Positions 14,095-20,565 of a stretch of DNA of 32,080 bases are shown here, piece by piece; the stretch's first letter is position 1, and each line of letters opens with the position of its first letter. The DNA comes from an uncultured Oscillospiraceae bacterium. Lineage in GTDB: Bacteria > Bacillota > Clostridia > Oscillospirales > Oscillospiraceae. The translations under genes were made by a program, and so were the position numbers. The stretch covers positions 1 to 32,080 of the forward strand of contig CANQKA010000017.1 of NCBI GenBank assembly GCA_947624395.1. Reading direction: 5' to 3'. The notes under the pieces are model-generated. The model did no database searches and was not told the DNA's origin. It was given only the letters and a program-made list of their open reading frames with translations.

Positions 14095-16839
14095 TTATTT
14101 TGTGTACTTCAAACTGTTGCTTGCCGTATAGCTGCTCAGCATCGTCTTCTTGTCGTTCTGGCAGCAGCGGACGGTGAACGTGTACTTGACGTTGTTCTGC
14201 AGCTGCGCGGCCTTGCGGGTGTAGGTGGTGGCTGTCGTGGTGCCTATCCGGGTCCAGCTGCCGTTACCCTCTTTGTAGTAGACCATGTACCGGGGCGCGC
14301 CGGCGATCTTGTTCCAGGACACCTTGATGCCATTCGCCGCCTTGGCTATCTTCACGGTGGGGGCGGCATAGAAGGTCAGGCTGCCGCTGGCCTTATAGGG
14401 GCCAAGGAGGGTCTTCTTATCGTTGGCACAGCAACGGACGGTGAACTGGTAGGTTGTGCCGCTCTTCAAATACTTTGCCGCACGGGTGTAAGTGGTGCTG
14501 GTCGTGGTGCCTATCTTCGTCCACCCGCCGTTGCCCTCTTTGTAGTAGACCATATACCGTGGAGAACCGGTGACCTTATTCCAGCTGACTTTAATTCCCC
14601 CGGCCACCTTGGCGATCTTCACCGTCGGCGCGGCCAACTGCGGCTTAGGCGTAGCCGTGGGTTTGGGGGTTGCAGTTGGCTTGGGGGTATTTGTGGGCTT
14701 AGGTGTGGGTGTGGGCCGTGACACCACACCCAGAGAAACGAAGCCAAACCTCCCGCTATTGGCGTAGGTCTGGGCTGTGGAGCCCTCGTAGCCGGTCACG
14801 GTCAGCGCCTCACCCCAGAGGGCGTTCTTATCCAGCTTGCAGTCCGGGTTATACACCGTGGCACTGGTCAGATTGCCGTTCAACGCGCTTTCGCCCAGGC
14901 TGGTCACATTCGCCGGGAGCGTGATTGTCTTTAATGCGCTATCATTTGCAAATGCATAATTATTTATCTCAGTTACACTATCGCCTATGCTGACATCTTT
15001 CAAGTCGTAGCAGTTACGAAAAGCGTGTGCGCCAATGGTTCTTACTCCGTTGCCAATAACCAGATTTGTCACATGTGGATAATCGTTACCACTACCAGCA
15101 AAAAGGCTGGTCGGAATGGCCGTTACTGCATCGCTGAAGATAACATTCAGAGAGTCCGCATTGGCTCCCACGTTATAAAATGCAGCATGATCCCAGGAAT
15201 TATAAAACGGATTAGGACAAGTTCTGATATCACCCTCGATCGTAATGGAGCTTAGGCCCGTGCAGTTCATAAACGCACTTAGGCCAAGGGAAGATAGTTT
15301 CTGGGGAAGAATTAAAGTAGTCAAGGCCGCACAATTGGCAAAGCAGTAATTTCCAAGTGAAGCTATATTTGATCCAAAGGTCAGAGTTGTCAGACCCGCG
15401 CAATTATAAAACCCTCGTTCCTGAATACTCAGCAAACTATTCGGGAGCGTAAGCGCCTTTAATGCACTATCATCCGCAAACGCATAGGCATCTATCTCCG
15501 TTACGCTATCGCCTATGCTGACATCTTTCAAGTCGTAGCAGTTACGAAAAGCATGTGCGCCAATAGTCCTCACTCCGTTGCCAATAACCAGATTTGTCAC
15601 ATGTGGATAATCGTCACCACTACCAGCAAAAAGGCTGGTCGGAATGGCTGTCACTGCATTACCAAAGGTAACTGTCAGAGAGTCCGCATTGGCTCCCACG
15701 TTATAAAATGCAGCATCATCCCAGGAATCATAAAACGGATTAGGGCAAGTTCTGATATCACCCTCGATCGTAATGGAGCTTAGGCTCGTGCAGTTCATAA
15801 ATGCACTTAGGCCAAGGGAAGATAGTTTCTGGGGAAGAATTAAAGTAGTCAAGGCCGCACAATTGGCAAAGCAGTAATTTCCAAGTGAAGCTATATTTGA
15901 TCCAAAGGTCAGAGTTGTCAGACCCGCGCAATTATAAAACCCTCGTTCCTGAATACTCAGCAAACTATTCGGGAGCGTAAGCGCCTTTAATGCACTATCA
16001 TCCGCAAACGCATAGGCATCTATCTCCGTTACGCTATCGCCTATGCTGACATCTTTCAAGTCGTAGCAGTTACGAAAAGCATGTGCGCCAATAGTCCTCA
16101 CTCCGTTGCCAATAACCAGATTTGTCACATGTGGATAATCGTCACCACTACCAGCAAAAAGGCTGGTCGGAATGGCTGTCACTGCATTACCAAAGGTAAC
16201 TGTCAGAGAGTCCGCATTGGCTCCCACGTTATAAAATGCAGCATCATCCCAGGAATCATAAAACGGATTAGGGCAAGTTCTGATATCACCTTCGATCGTA
16301 ATGGAGCTTAGGCTCGTGCAGTTTATAAACGCACCCCGACCAAGGGATGTGATACCTTCCGGAATCACCAGCGTACGGATGGTAGAGCAATTCTCGAAAG
16401 CATATTTCTCCACCGTATGAATTTTATAGGTGATGCCATCAATTATCACGGATGTCGGTACCGTCACGCTGGCATCCGAGCCGTTGTACTTCTTCAGCGT
16501 CGCCACGCCATTTTCAACGGTATAAGTATAGCTGCCACTGGAGACATCAGATACCGGTATGATCTCGTCTTTCGGTTCCTCTGTGACAACAGGTTCCTCC
16601 GTCACGACCGGCTCTTCCGTCACAACGGGTTCCTCTGTCGCCACCGGCTCTTCCGTGACTTCAACCGGTTCCTCCGTGACCTCCGGTTCAATGACCGGCA
16701 CTTCTTCCGTCGCCATGGGTTCTTCCGTCGAAACGGGTTCCTCCGTCGCTTCTACGGGCGCTTCTTCAGCGAACGCCGGGACGGCCAACGCAAACAGCGT
16801 CAGGACCGCCAAGAATATGCATAAACTGCGCTTTGCCAT
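14095..16839 (-). CDS. BspA-like leucine-rich-repeat surface protein with two Fn3-like domains
   Basis: 914 aa from ATG 16839, chosen because the signal peptide (MAKRSLCIFL..., cleavage after AFA at 24) begins there and AAAGGAA lies upstream; the longer open frame adds a non-signal extension. Order: signal peptide; Thr/Glu/Pro stalk of TEEPV repeats (about 26-105); Listeria-Bacteroides/BspA-type LRRs such as AFRNCYDLKDVSIGDSVTEI and ALKALTLPNSLLSI (about 140-690); a PTPKP-type proline linker (about 710-735); two Fn3-like domains (about 738-824, 825-914) close in sequence to those of the 3030-aa protein. The LRR part holds a 176-aa tandem duplication. No LPXTG or membrane anchor is visible. 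BspA-like proteins in other bacteria bind host matrix or other cells; that role is assumed here. The LRR DNA is visibly more AT-rich than its surroundings. Confidence 0.9.
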   Translation of the reverse strand: MAKRSLCIFLAVLTLFALAVPAFAEEAPVEATEEPVSTEEPMATEEVPVIEPEVTEEPVEVTEEPVATEEPVVTEEPVVTEEPVVTEEPKDEIIPVSDVSSGSYTYTVENGVATLKKYNGSDASVTVPTSVIIDGITYKIHTVEKYAFENCSTIRTLVIPEGITSLGRGAFINCTSLSSITIEGDIRTCPNPFYDSWDDAAFYNVGANADSLTVTFGNAVTAIPTSLFAGSGDDYPHVTNLVIGNGVRTIGAHAFRNCYDLKDVSIGDSVTEIDAYAFADDSALKALTLPNSLLSIQERGFYNCAGLTTLTFGSNIASLGNYCFANCAALTTLILPQKLSSLGLSAFMNCTSLSSITIEGDIRTCPNPFYDSWDDAAFYNVGANADSLTVTFGNAVTAIPTSLFAGSGDDYPHVTNLVIGNGVRTIGAHAFRNCYDLKDVSIGDSVTEIDAYAFADDSALKALTLPNSLLSIQERGFYNCAGLTTLTFGSNIASLGNYCFANCAALTTLILPQKLSSLGLSAFMNCTGLSSITIEGDIRTCPNPFYNSWDHAAFYNVGANADSLNVIFSDAVTAIPTSLFAGSGNDYPHVTNLVIGNGVRTIGAHAFRNCYDLKDVSIGDSVTEINNYAFANDSALKTITLPANVTSLGESALNGNLTSATVYNPDCKLDKNALWGEALTVTGYEGSTAQTYANSGRFGFVSLGVVSRPTPTPKPTNTPKPTATPKPTATPKPQLAAPTVKIAKVAGGIKVSWNKVTGSPRYMVYYKEGNGGWTKIGTTTSTTYTRAAKYLKSGTTYQFTVRCCANDKKTLLGPYKASGSLTFYAAPTVKIAKAANGIKVSWNKIAGAPRYMVYYKEGNGSWTRIGTTTATTYTRKAAQLQNNVKYTFTVRCCQNDKKTMLSSYTASNSLKYTK
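14960..16340 (-). repeat. 528-bp (176-codon) tandem repeat inside the BspA-like gene
   Basis: Landmark sequences recur at exact 528-bp steps: TCGCCTATGC at 14981, 15509 and 16037, and CAGTT[CT]ATAAA at about 15263, 15791 and 16319, giving about 2.6 copies. The two upstream copies are almost identical at DNA level (one or two differences over about 370 bp compared by eye); the third has diverged. This indicates recent duplication or ongoing gene conversion. Confidence 0.9.
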
Positions 16840-16880
16840 GCTTTCATACCGTTCCTTTCTTTTTTGATGTCCGGCAGTCG

Positions 16881-16916
16881 GGTCCGGGGCGGGGTTTTCG
16901 ATCCCGCCCACGGACC
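16881..16916 (-). other. Strong hairpin in the leader of the BspA-like gene
   Basis: GGTCCG/CGGACC outer and GGGCGGG/CCCGCCC inner stems, between the structured RNA and the ribosome site. On the minus strand no U-tract follows, so it may be a pause, processing or weak termination site rather than a standard terminator. Confidence 0.5.
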
Positions 16917-16923
16917 TTTCCAC

Positions 16924-17125
16924 CGAGACAAACAAAAGACGGCGCAGGGAAACTTCCCTACACCGTGGAACGACAGCACTGCCCCATATAACCCGTCCTT
17001 GTAAAAAGGGACGGTTGCGGTTATAATGGGTCCGGCGCAGTTATCCTGCTGTGTGGGAGCCAACTCTCCTGCATAGGGGCTTGGAGTGTTGCCTCACTCC
17101 AAGTCCCGCCTTTCGTTTATCTCGC
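16924..17125 (-). ncRNA. Structured RNA candidate (~200 nt), family not identified
   Basis: The ends pair over 19 bp without a break, three of them G-U: 17106-17124 with 16924-16942. Inside are a perfect 9-bp hairpin CTTGGAGTG/CACTCCAAG (17080-17103), a long arm pairing 16983-16993 with 17019-17030 capped by CCGTCC/GGACGG (16993-17014), and a small GGGAA/TTCCC hairpin near 16947-16960. A promoter at 17132-17160 would start transcription at about 17125, exactly at the foot of the closing helix. The size and own promoter suit an independent RNA such as 6S or raiA, but the branched interior is not plainly 6S, and no known riboswitch core was recognised. It could also be the 5' leader of the BspA-like gene. 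Confidence 0.55.
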
Positions 17126-17131
17126 TCTTAT

Positions 17132-17160
17132 ATTGTAGCGCATTATTGCACGCAACGCAA
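17132..17160 (-). promoter_or_regulatory. Promoter of the structured RNA / BspA-like gene
   Basis: Minus strand: TTGCGT (17155-17160), 17-bp spacer, TACAAT (17132-17137). Confidence 0.7.
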
Positions 17161-17170
17161 GAAGAAAATC

Positions 17171-17198
17171 GACAGGACCCGAAAAAACGGGCCCTGTC
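17171..17198 (-). terminator. Terminator of the azlCD operon
   Basis: GACAGGACCCG / CGGGCCCTGTC, an 11-bp stem with one mismatch and a 6-nt loop, followed on the minus strand by GATTTTCTTCTT. Confidence 0.75.
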
Positions 17199-17206
17199 GC
17201 TGCTTT

Positions 17207-17533
17207 TCAGAAAAGCCGTATCAATAGCATATAAATGGCTGTGCCGGAGAGGATGCTGACAAGGGAGCTGCGTTTCCAGACCTGTAACCCCACCACCGCC
17301 AGGGCCGCCAAAAGCTCCGGCAGACCGTAAGGCGCGGCGGCAAACGACACGTCCTTCAGGCAGTAAATCACCAGCATGCCGATGATGGCCTGGGGCAGCA
17401 CGTCGCCCAGATAGGCCACATAGGCCGGGGTCTTGCCCTTGCGGAAAACCAAAAAGGGCAGAAACCGCAGCAGCACCGTGACCGCCGACATCACCGCCAC
17501 AAGGGCGGCCGCGTGGGTGTTGGAGGCCGTCAT
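17207..17533 (-). CDS. azlD: AzlD-family branched-chain amino acid transport protein
   Basis: 108 aa, normal for AzlD, the small partner of AzlC. Nearly all of it is hydrophobic, with about four membrane segments: LVAVMSAVTVLLRFLPFLVF, IIGMLVIYCL, LLAALAVVGLQV and SGTAIYMLLIRLF. The start at 17533 overlaps the azlC stop as ATGA; a longer open frame upstream lies inside azlC and is discarded. AzlCD complexes export branched-chain amino acids or analogues in other bacteria; the substrate here is not determined. It is the last gene of a three-gene operon. Confidence 0.9.
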   Translation of the reverse strand: MTASNTHAAALVAVMSAVTVLLRFLPFLVFRKGKTPAYVAYLGDVLPQAIIGMLVIYCLKDVSFAAAPYGLPELLAALAVVGLQVWKRSSLVSILSGTAIYMLLIRLF

Positions 17534-18228
17534 TGTCCCGCCCCCTTTCGCCGGGTGAGCCTTGGCCGCAATATAGTCAGCGCCAGGGTTATCAATGCCA
17601 TCGCGGGGATGAGAAAGTCGTCCGGGCCGAATATGAAAAGGCACACCAGCGACGCGCAAAGCCCTACCAGGGCGGGTATGTGGTCCCGTGTGGTCAGCCA
17701 CTGCTGGGTGAAGGAGGCGATGAACAGGGCCGTCATGGAAAACTCGATGCCCGCCGTGCTGAATGGCAGCGCCGCGCCTAAAATGCTCCCCAGCACGCAG
17801 CCGATCACCCAATAGCACTGGTCGAAAAGGGACACCAGAAACCGGTAAAGATTTGGGTCCGCGCCCTCCGGCGTCTCGCCGTCGCAGAGCAGCGAATAGG
17901 TCTCGTCCGTCAGGGCGAAAATCATGTAGGGTTTATACTTGCCCGCGTCCCGGTACCGGCCCAGCATGGACACGCTGTAAAACAAATGCCGTGCGTTGAC
18001 CATGACGGTGGTCAGGGCCGCGGTGAGCAGGCTGGCCCCGCCCGCCAGAAGGCTCACGCCCACGTACTGCATGCTCCCGGCGTAAATGAGCAGCGCCATC
18101 GCCAGGGACCACACCACGCCGTAGCCCGCGTCGTGCAGCAATATACCAAAGCCGATGCCCAGTACGACGTACCCCGCCATCACGGGCAGGGACGTGAAAA
18201 ACGCCTGCCGCGCCACGGAGCCTTTCAT
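17530..18228 (-). CDS. azlC: AzlC-family branched-chain amino acid permease
   Basis: 232 aa, typical for AzlC. Hydrophobic, with the family's N-terminal FFTSLPVMAGYVVLGIGFGIL and SLAMALLIYAGSMQYVGVSLL segments, then NARHLFYSVSML, all characteristic of AzlC/YgaZ. The start at 18228 (MKGSVARQAFF) is preferred to an upstream one at 18375 because it overlaps the preceding stop by ATGA and the upstream part does not look like AzlC. It probably forms a two-component exporter with AzlD, made immediately downstream by coupled translation. Confidence 0.92.
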   Translation of the reverse strand: MKGSVARQAFFTSLPVMAGYVVLGIGFGILLHDAGYGVVWSLAMALLIYAGSMQYVGVSLLAGGASLLTAALTTVMVNARHLFYSVSMLGRYRDAGKYKPYMIFALTDETYSLLCDGETPEGADPNLYRFLVSLFDQCYWVIGCVLGSILGAALPFSTAGIEFSMTALFIASFTQQWLTTRDHIPALVGLCASLVCLFIFGPDDFLIPAMALITLALTILRPRLTRRKGAGQ

Positions 18229-19136
18229 GCCCAGAGGTCCTCCGGGTACTTGCCGGCGGCCTTCATGTCCGCCAGGGCCGCTTGCAGGGCGGGCAGATCG
18301 TCCCGGTATGTAACGCCGTGCCATACCTCGTCCGTGGGCAGGACCTTTACCCGGTCCGTCCCGGCGGTCAGACACGCGTTCACCACGCTGGGCAGGAAGA
18401 ACTCCGCCTTGGCGGGGTCATTCGGCATGTCCAGCCGCAAAAATTTTTCCAGCTCCGTCCCGATGGCGTTGAGAAAACTCTGGTGGAAGCCCCAGGTGTT
18501 CAGGCTCACAGGCGTGTCCGCCGCCAGGGCGGTCCAGGTCGCGCCGCCGTCCAGGGTGTAAGACGGGCTATCCGCCGGGCCCTGGATGGCCGTCAGCTCC
18601 GTCACGCCGGTAAGATAGCCGCCGGCGTCGATGGTGCAGGCCCCACGGGCCACGGTGCCGTTTTCCGTCAGGGTGTTCTTGAGGTCATAGGCCACCAAAG
18701 CGTGGGTGTGCTCGTCCGCGTGGCCGGTGAGAAAATCCGCCAGGGCCCGGAACGCGCCCCGGCCATAGAAATCGTCCGCGTTGATGACCGCGAAAGGCCG
18801 GTCGATCAGGTCCCGTGCGGCGTACACCGCGTGGGCCGTGCCCCAGGGCTTGGCCCGCTCGGCCGGGACAGAAAAGCCGGCCGGCAGGTCGTGCAGGTCC
18901 TGAAAGGCGTAATGCATGTCGCATTTCGCGCCGATACGGTCCCCCACCAACGCCCGGAAGTCCGCCTCGATCTCTTTTTTTATGACGCAGACGATCTTCT
19001 CAAAGCCCGCCTGCAGGGCGTCATAGGCGGAGTAGTCCAGTATCACCTGCCCCGCCCCGTCCACGGCGGTCATCTGCTTCAGCCCTCCAAAACGGCTGCC
19101 CATCCCGGCCGCCATGATCACCAGCATCGGTCCCAT
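18225..19136 (-). CDS. Sugar-phosphate nucleotidyltransferase family protein
   Basis: 303 aa. The N-terminal signature LVIMAAGMGSRFGGLKQM (5-22) is the nucleotide-binding loop of NTP_transferase enzymes; AVINADDFYG carries the metal-binding Asp residues, and WGTAHAVYAARD is a substrate-loop segment. Such enzymes join NTP and a sugar 1-phosphate; the exact sugar cannot be read from the sequence, and a regulatory or orphan role is possible. The start at 19136 has AGGAGG 8 bases upstream; a second ATG lies at 19127. The promoter at 19171-19199 serves the operon with azlC and azlD, with which it is translationally coupled although the functions seem unrelated. Confidence 0.85.
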   Translation of the reverse strand: MGPMLVIMAAGMGSRFGGLKQMTAVDGAGQVILDYSAYDALQAGFEKIVCVIKKEIEADFRALVGDRIGAKCDMHYAFQDLHDLPAGFSVPAERAKPWGTAHAVYAARDLIDRPFAVINADDFYGRGAFRALADFLTGHADEHTHALVAYDLKNTLTENGTVARGACTIDAGGYLTGVTELTAIQGPADSPSYTLDGGATWTALAADTPVSLNTWGFHQSFLNAIGTELEKFLRLDMPNDPAKAEFFLPSVVNACLTAGTDRVKVLPTDEVWHGVTYRDDLPALQAALADMKAAGKYPEDLWA

Positions 19137-19170
19137 TGCCCGCGCCTCCTTATTATTTTCATGATGGTCG

Positions 19171-19199
19171 ATTTTACCACAATCAGCCCCGATTGGCAA
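19171..19199 (-). promoter_or_regulatory. Promoter of the nucleotidyltransferase-azlCD operon
   Basis: Minus strand: TTGCCA (19194-19199), 17-bp spacer, TAAAAT (19171-19176). Confidence 0.75.
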
Positions 19200-19259
19200 C
19201 GGCGGCTTCGCATGAGAGCGGGGCGGGCGGATATACTGAAAGCGGGGACGATGACGGAT

Positions 19260-19286
19260 TTAGCACTCGTTTGTTGTGAGTGCTAA
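19260..19286 (+). promoter_or_regulatory. CIRCE element (HrcA operator)
   Basis: TTAGCACTC (19260-19268), 9-bp spacer, GAGTGCTAA (19278-19286): a perfect match to the CIRCE consensus bound by HrcA, upstream of the small heat-shock gene. The 9-bp arms are fully complementary. Confidence 0.95.
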
Positions 19287-19309
19287 TATTTACAATTCGT
19301 TCACAGAAT

Positions 19310-19338
19310 ACACATAAATTTGTTCACAAATTATGTGT
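19310..19338 (+). promoter_or_regulatory. Second palindrome between CIRCE and hsp20
   Basis: ACACATAA...TTATGTGT outer arms and ATTTGT-TC-ACAAAT inner arms, with one unpaired base, form a nearly perfect 29-bp palindrome. AT-rich, 41 bp before the start codon. It may be a second operator, or an RNA hairpin if transcription begins upstream of it. I see no clear consensus promoter hexamers here. Confidence 0.6.
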
Positions 19339-19379
19339 ATGATACAGTCAAATCAATAAGGACAGGGAGGTCCAAGACA

Positions 19380-19793
19380 ATGTTTGATATGATCCCGTTT
19401 GCAGCCAGTTCCTATACCCCCAGCAAGATCTGGGACCCGTTCCAGGAGTTCTTCGGCACGGTGGCCCACGCCGCCGCCACGGACATCCGGGAGAGCGACC
19501 ACGATTTCGTCATCGAGACGGAACTGCCCGGTTTCGACAAGAGCGAGATATCCGTCAGCGTGAAAGAAGGCGTGCTCACCGTACGGGCCGAGCACCAGAG
19601 CAAGGACGAGGAAAAGTCCGACGAGGGCTATATCCGCCGGGAGCGCTCCAACACCGCCGTGGAGCGGCGGTTCGAGGTCTCCGGCGTGGACGCCGGGGCC
19701 ATCAGCGCCCAGTACGTCAACGGCGTGCTGAAGCTGACGCTGCCCAAGCTGCCCGAGACCGTGCCCGAACAGCACCAGATCGAAATCAGGTAA
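19380..19793 (+). CDS. Hsp20-family small heat-shock protein
   Basis: 137 aa. An alpha-crystallin domain covers about residues 33-125: DFVIETELPGFDKSEISVSV, then VLTVRAEH, YIRRERSNTAVERRFEV, and the hallmark GVLKLTLPK near the end. The C-terminal IEI is the I-x-I/V anchor used in oligomer assembly. This is an ATP-independent holdase that binds unfolding proteins in the cytoplasm. The start at 19380 is supported by GGGAGG about 9 bases upstream; an upstream in-frame start at 19320 falls in the regulatory palindrome. The perfect CIRCE element predicts HrcA repression released on heat shock; HrcA control of hsp20 genes is less common than of groESL or dnaK operons. A terminator follows. Confidence 0.93.
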   Translation: MFDMIPFAASSYTPSKIWDPFQEFFGTVAHAAATDIRESDHDFVIETELPGFDKSEISVSVKEGVLTVRAEHQSKDEEKSDEGYIRRERSNTAVERRFEVSGVDAGAISAQYVNGVLKLTLPKLPETVPEQHQIEIR

Positions 19794-19813
19794 AATCGCA
19801 CAAGAAAAAGCTG

Positions 19814-19839
19814 CCCCGGCTCGCCAGAGCCGGGGTTTT
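19814..19839 (+). terminator. Intrinsic terminator of hsp20
   Basis: CCCCGGCTC-GCCA-GAGCCGGGG, a 9-bp stem, then TTTT. Confidence 0.85.
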
Positions 19840-19860
19840 GCTGAATCTTGCACCGGTCCC

Positions 19861-19889
19861 TTGCGCGATGGGCGGGAACATGGTAAGAT
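19861..19889 (+). promoter_or_regulatory. Promoter of the pheB-like/hom/lysC cluster
   Basis: TTGCGC (19861-19866), 17-bp spacer, TAAGAT (19884-19889). Confidence 0.65.
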
Positions 19890-19931
19890 ACACGGTGCGT
19901 GGACAAATGCCCGCAAAAGGAGGACACGCGT

Positions 19932-20378
19932 ATGGCGACAGGCAAGCGCAGACAATACTACCTGGTAGACGGGGACGCTCTGCCGGAGGTCTTCATCCGG
20001 GTGACTGAGGCCCAGGAGCTTCTGGACACGGGCCGGGCCCAGACCGTGGCGGAGGCCGCCGAACAGGTGGGCATCTCCCGCTCGGCGTTTTACAAGTACA
20101 AAAACGCCGTCATGCCCTTCCAGAACGTGGCTGGCGGCCACATCGTCACCTTCCAGATCATGCTGCAGCACAAGATGGGCATTCTCAGCGCCGTGCTGGG
20201 GCTGTTCGCGGAGACAGGCGCCAATATCCTGACCATCAACCAGGGCATCCCCACCAACGGGGCCGCGCCGGTCACGATAACGGCGGACATGACCGCGCTG
20301 GATACCTCCGCGGAGGGGCTTTTGGAGCGCCTGGGCGCGGTGGACGGGGTGATAAAGGCCGCTGTTGCTGCGGGATAA
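19932..20378 (+). CDS. PheB-like ACT-domain protein (UPF0735 type)
   Basis: 148 aa. The N-terminal half has a helix-turn-helix-like segment (TVAEAAEQVGISRSAFYKYK, about 41-60); the C-terminal half is an ACT domain (VTFQIMLQHKMGILSAVLG...ILTINQGIP, about 72-145). ACT domains bind amino acids, and this architecture is the PheB/UPF0735 family, often found beside homoserine dehydrogenase in Firmicutes. AAGGAGG (19917-19923) sets the start at 19932, over a longer frame beginning 33 bases earlier. Its position before hom and lysC suggests a sensor or regulator for aspartate-family amino acid synthesis; a biochemical role is not established. It is separated from hom by a palindromic insertion-like segment. 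Confidence 0.88.
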   Translation: MATGKRRQYYLVDGDALPEVFIRVTEAQELLDTGRAQTVAEAAEQVGISRSAFYKYKNAVMPFQNVAGGHIVTFQIMLQHKMGILSAVLGLFAETGANILTINQGIPTNGAAPVTITADMTALDTSAEGLLERLGAVDGVIKAAVAAG

Positions 20379-20540
20379 AAAGGCCTTGCAGGTCTGCAAG
20401 GGGGAGCTCGAGGGGGACGGGAGTCCCGCCTCGAATGGAATCTGACGCCCCGCGCTTGCGCGGCGAGCGGAGCGAGGACTTTTGCGCCGTTCACGGCGCG
20501 AAAGTACCGGCGTCATTAGCGGCGGTGGCTGCGGGATAAA
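20367..20540. repeat. Palindromic element flanked by 13-bp direct repeats, between pheB-like gene and hom
   Basis: GCTGCGGGATAAA occurs at 20367-20379 and 20528-20540, 161 bp apart, with similar sequence extending upstream of each copy. Between them lie hairpins CCTTGCAG/CTGCAAGG (20384-20401), CGGGA/TCCCG, CCGCGC/GCGCGG and ACTTT-GCGCCG/CGGCGC-AAAGT (near 20478-20505). The layout looks like a small palindromic element inserted near the pheB-like stop codon. No coding potential is seen in the 187-bp gap. Confidence 0.55.
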
Positions 20541-20565
20541 GTACAGACAAAAGAGGAAGATACAG

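Noticed and set aside
16840-16935. Longer start for the BspA-like gene
   Set aside because: It would put 32 residues before an ideal signal peptide and would run into the structured RNA candidate.
16924-17125. Firm assignment of the structured RNA as 6S, SRP, tmRNA or RNase P RNA
   Set aside because: No SRP GGAAG-type core, RNase P or tmRNA signature is visible; the branched interior does not plainly fit the 6S rod, so only a neutral call is supported.
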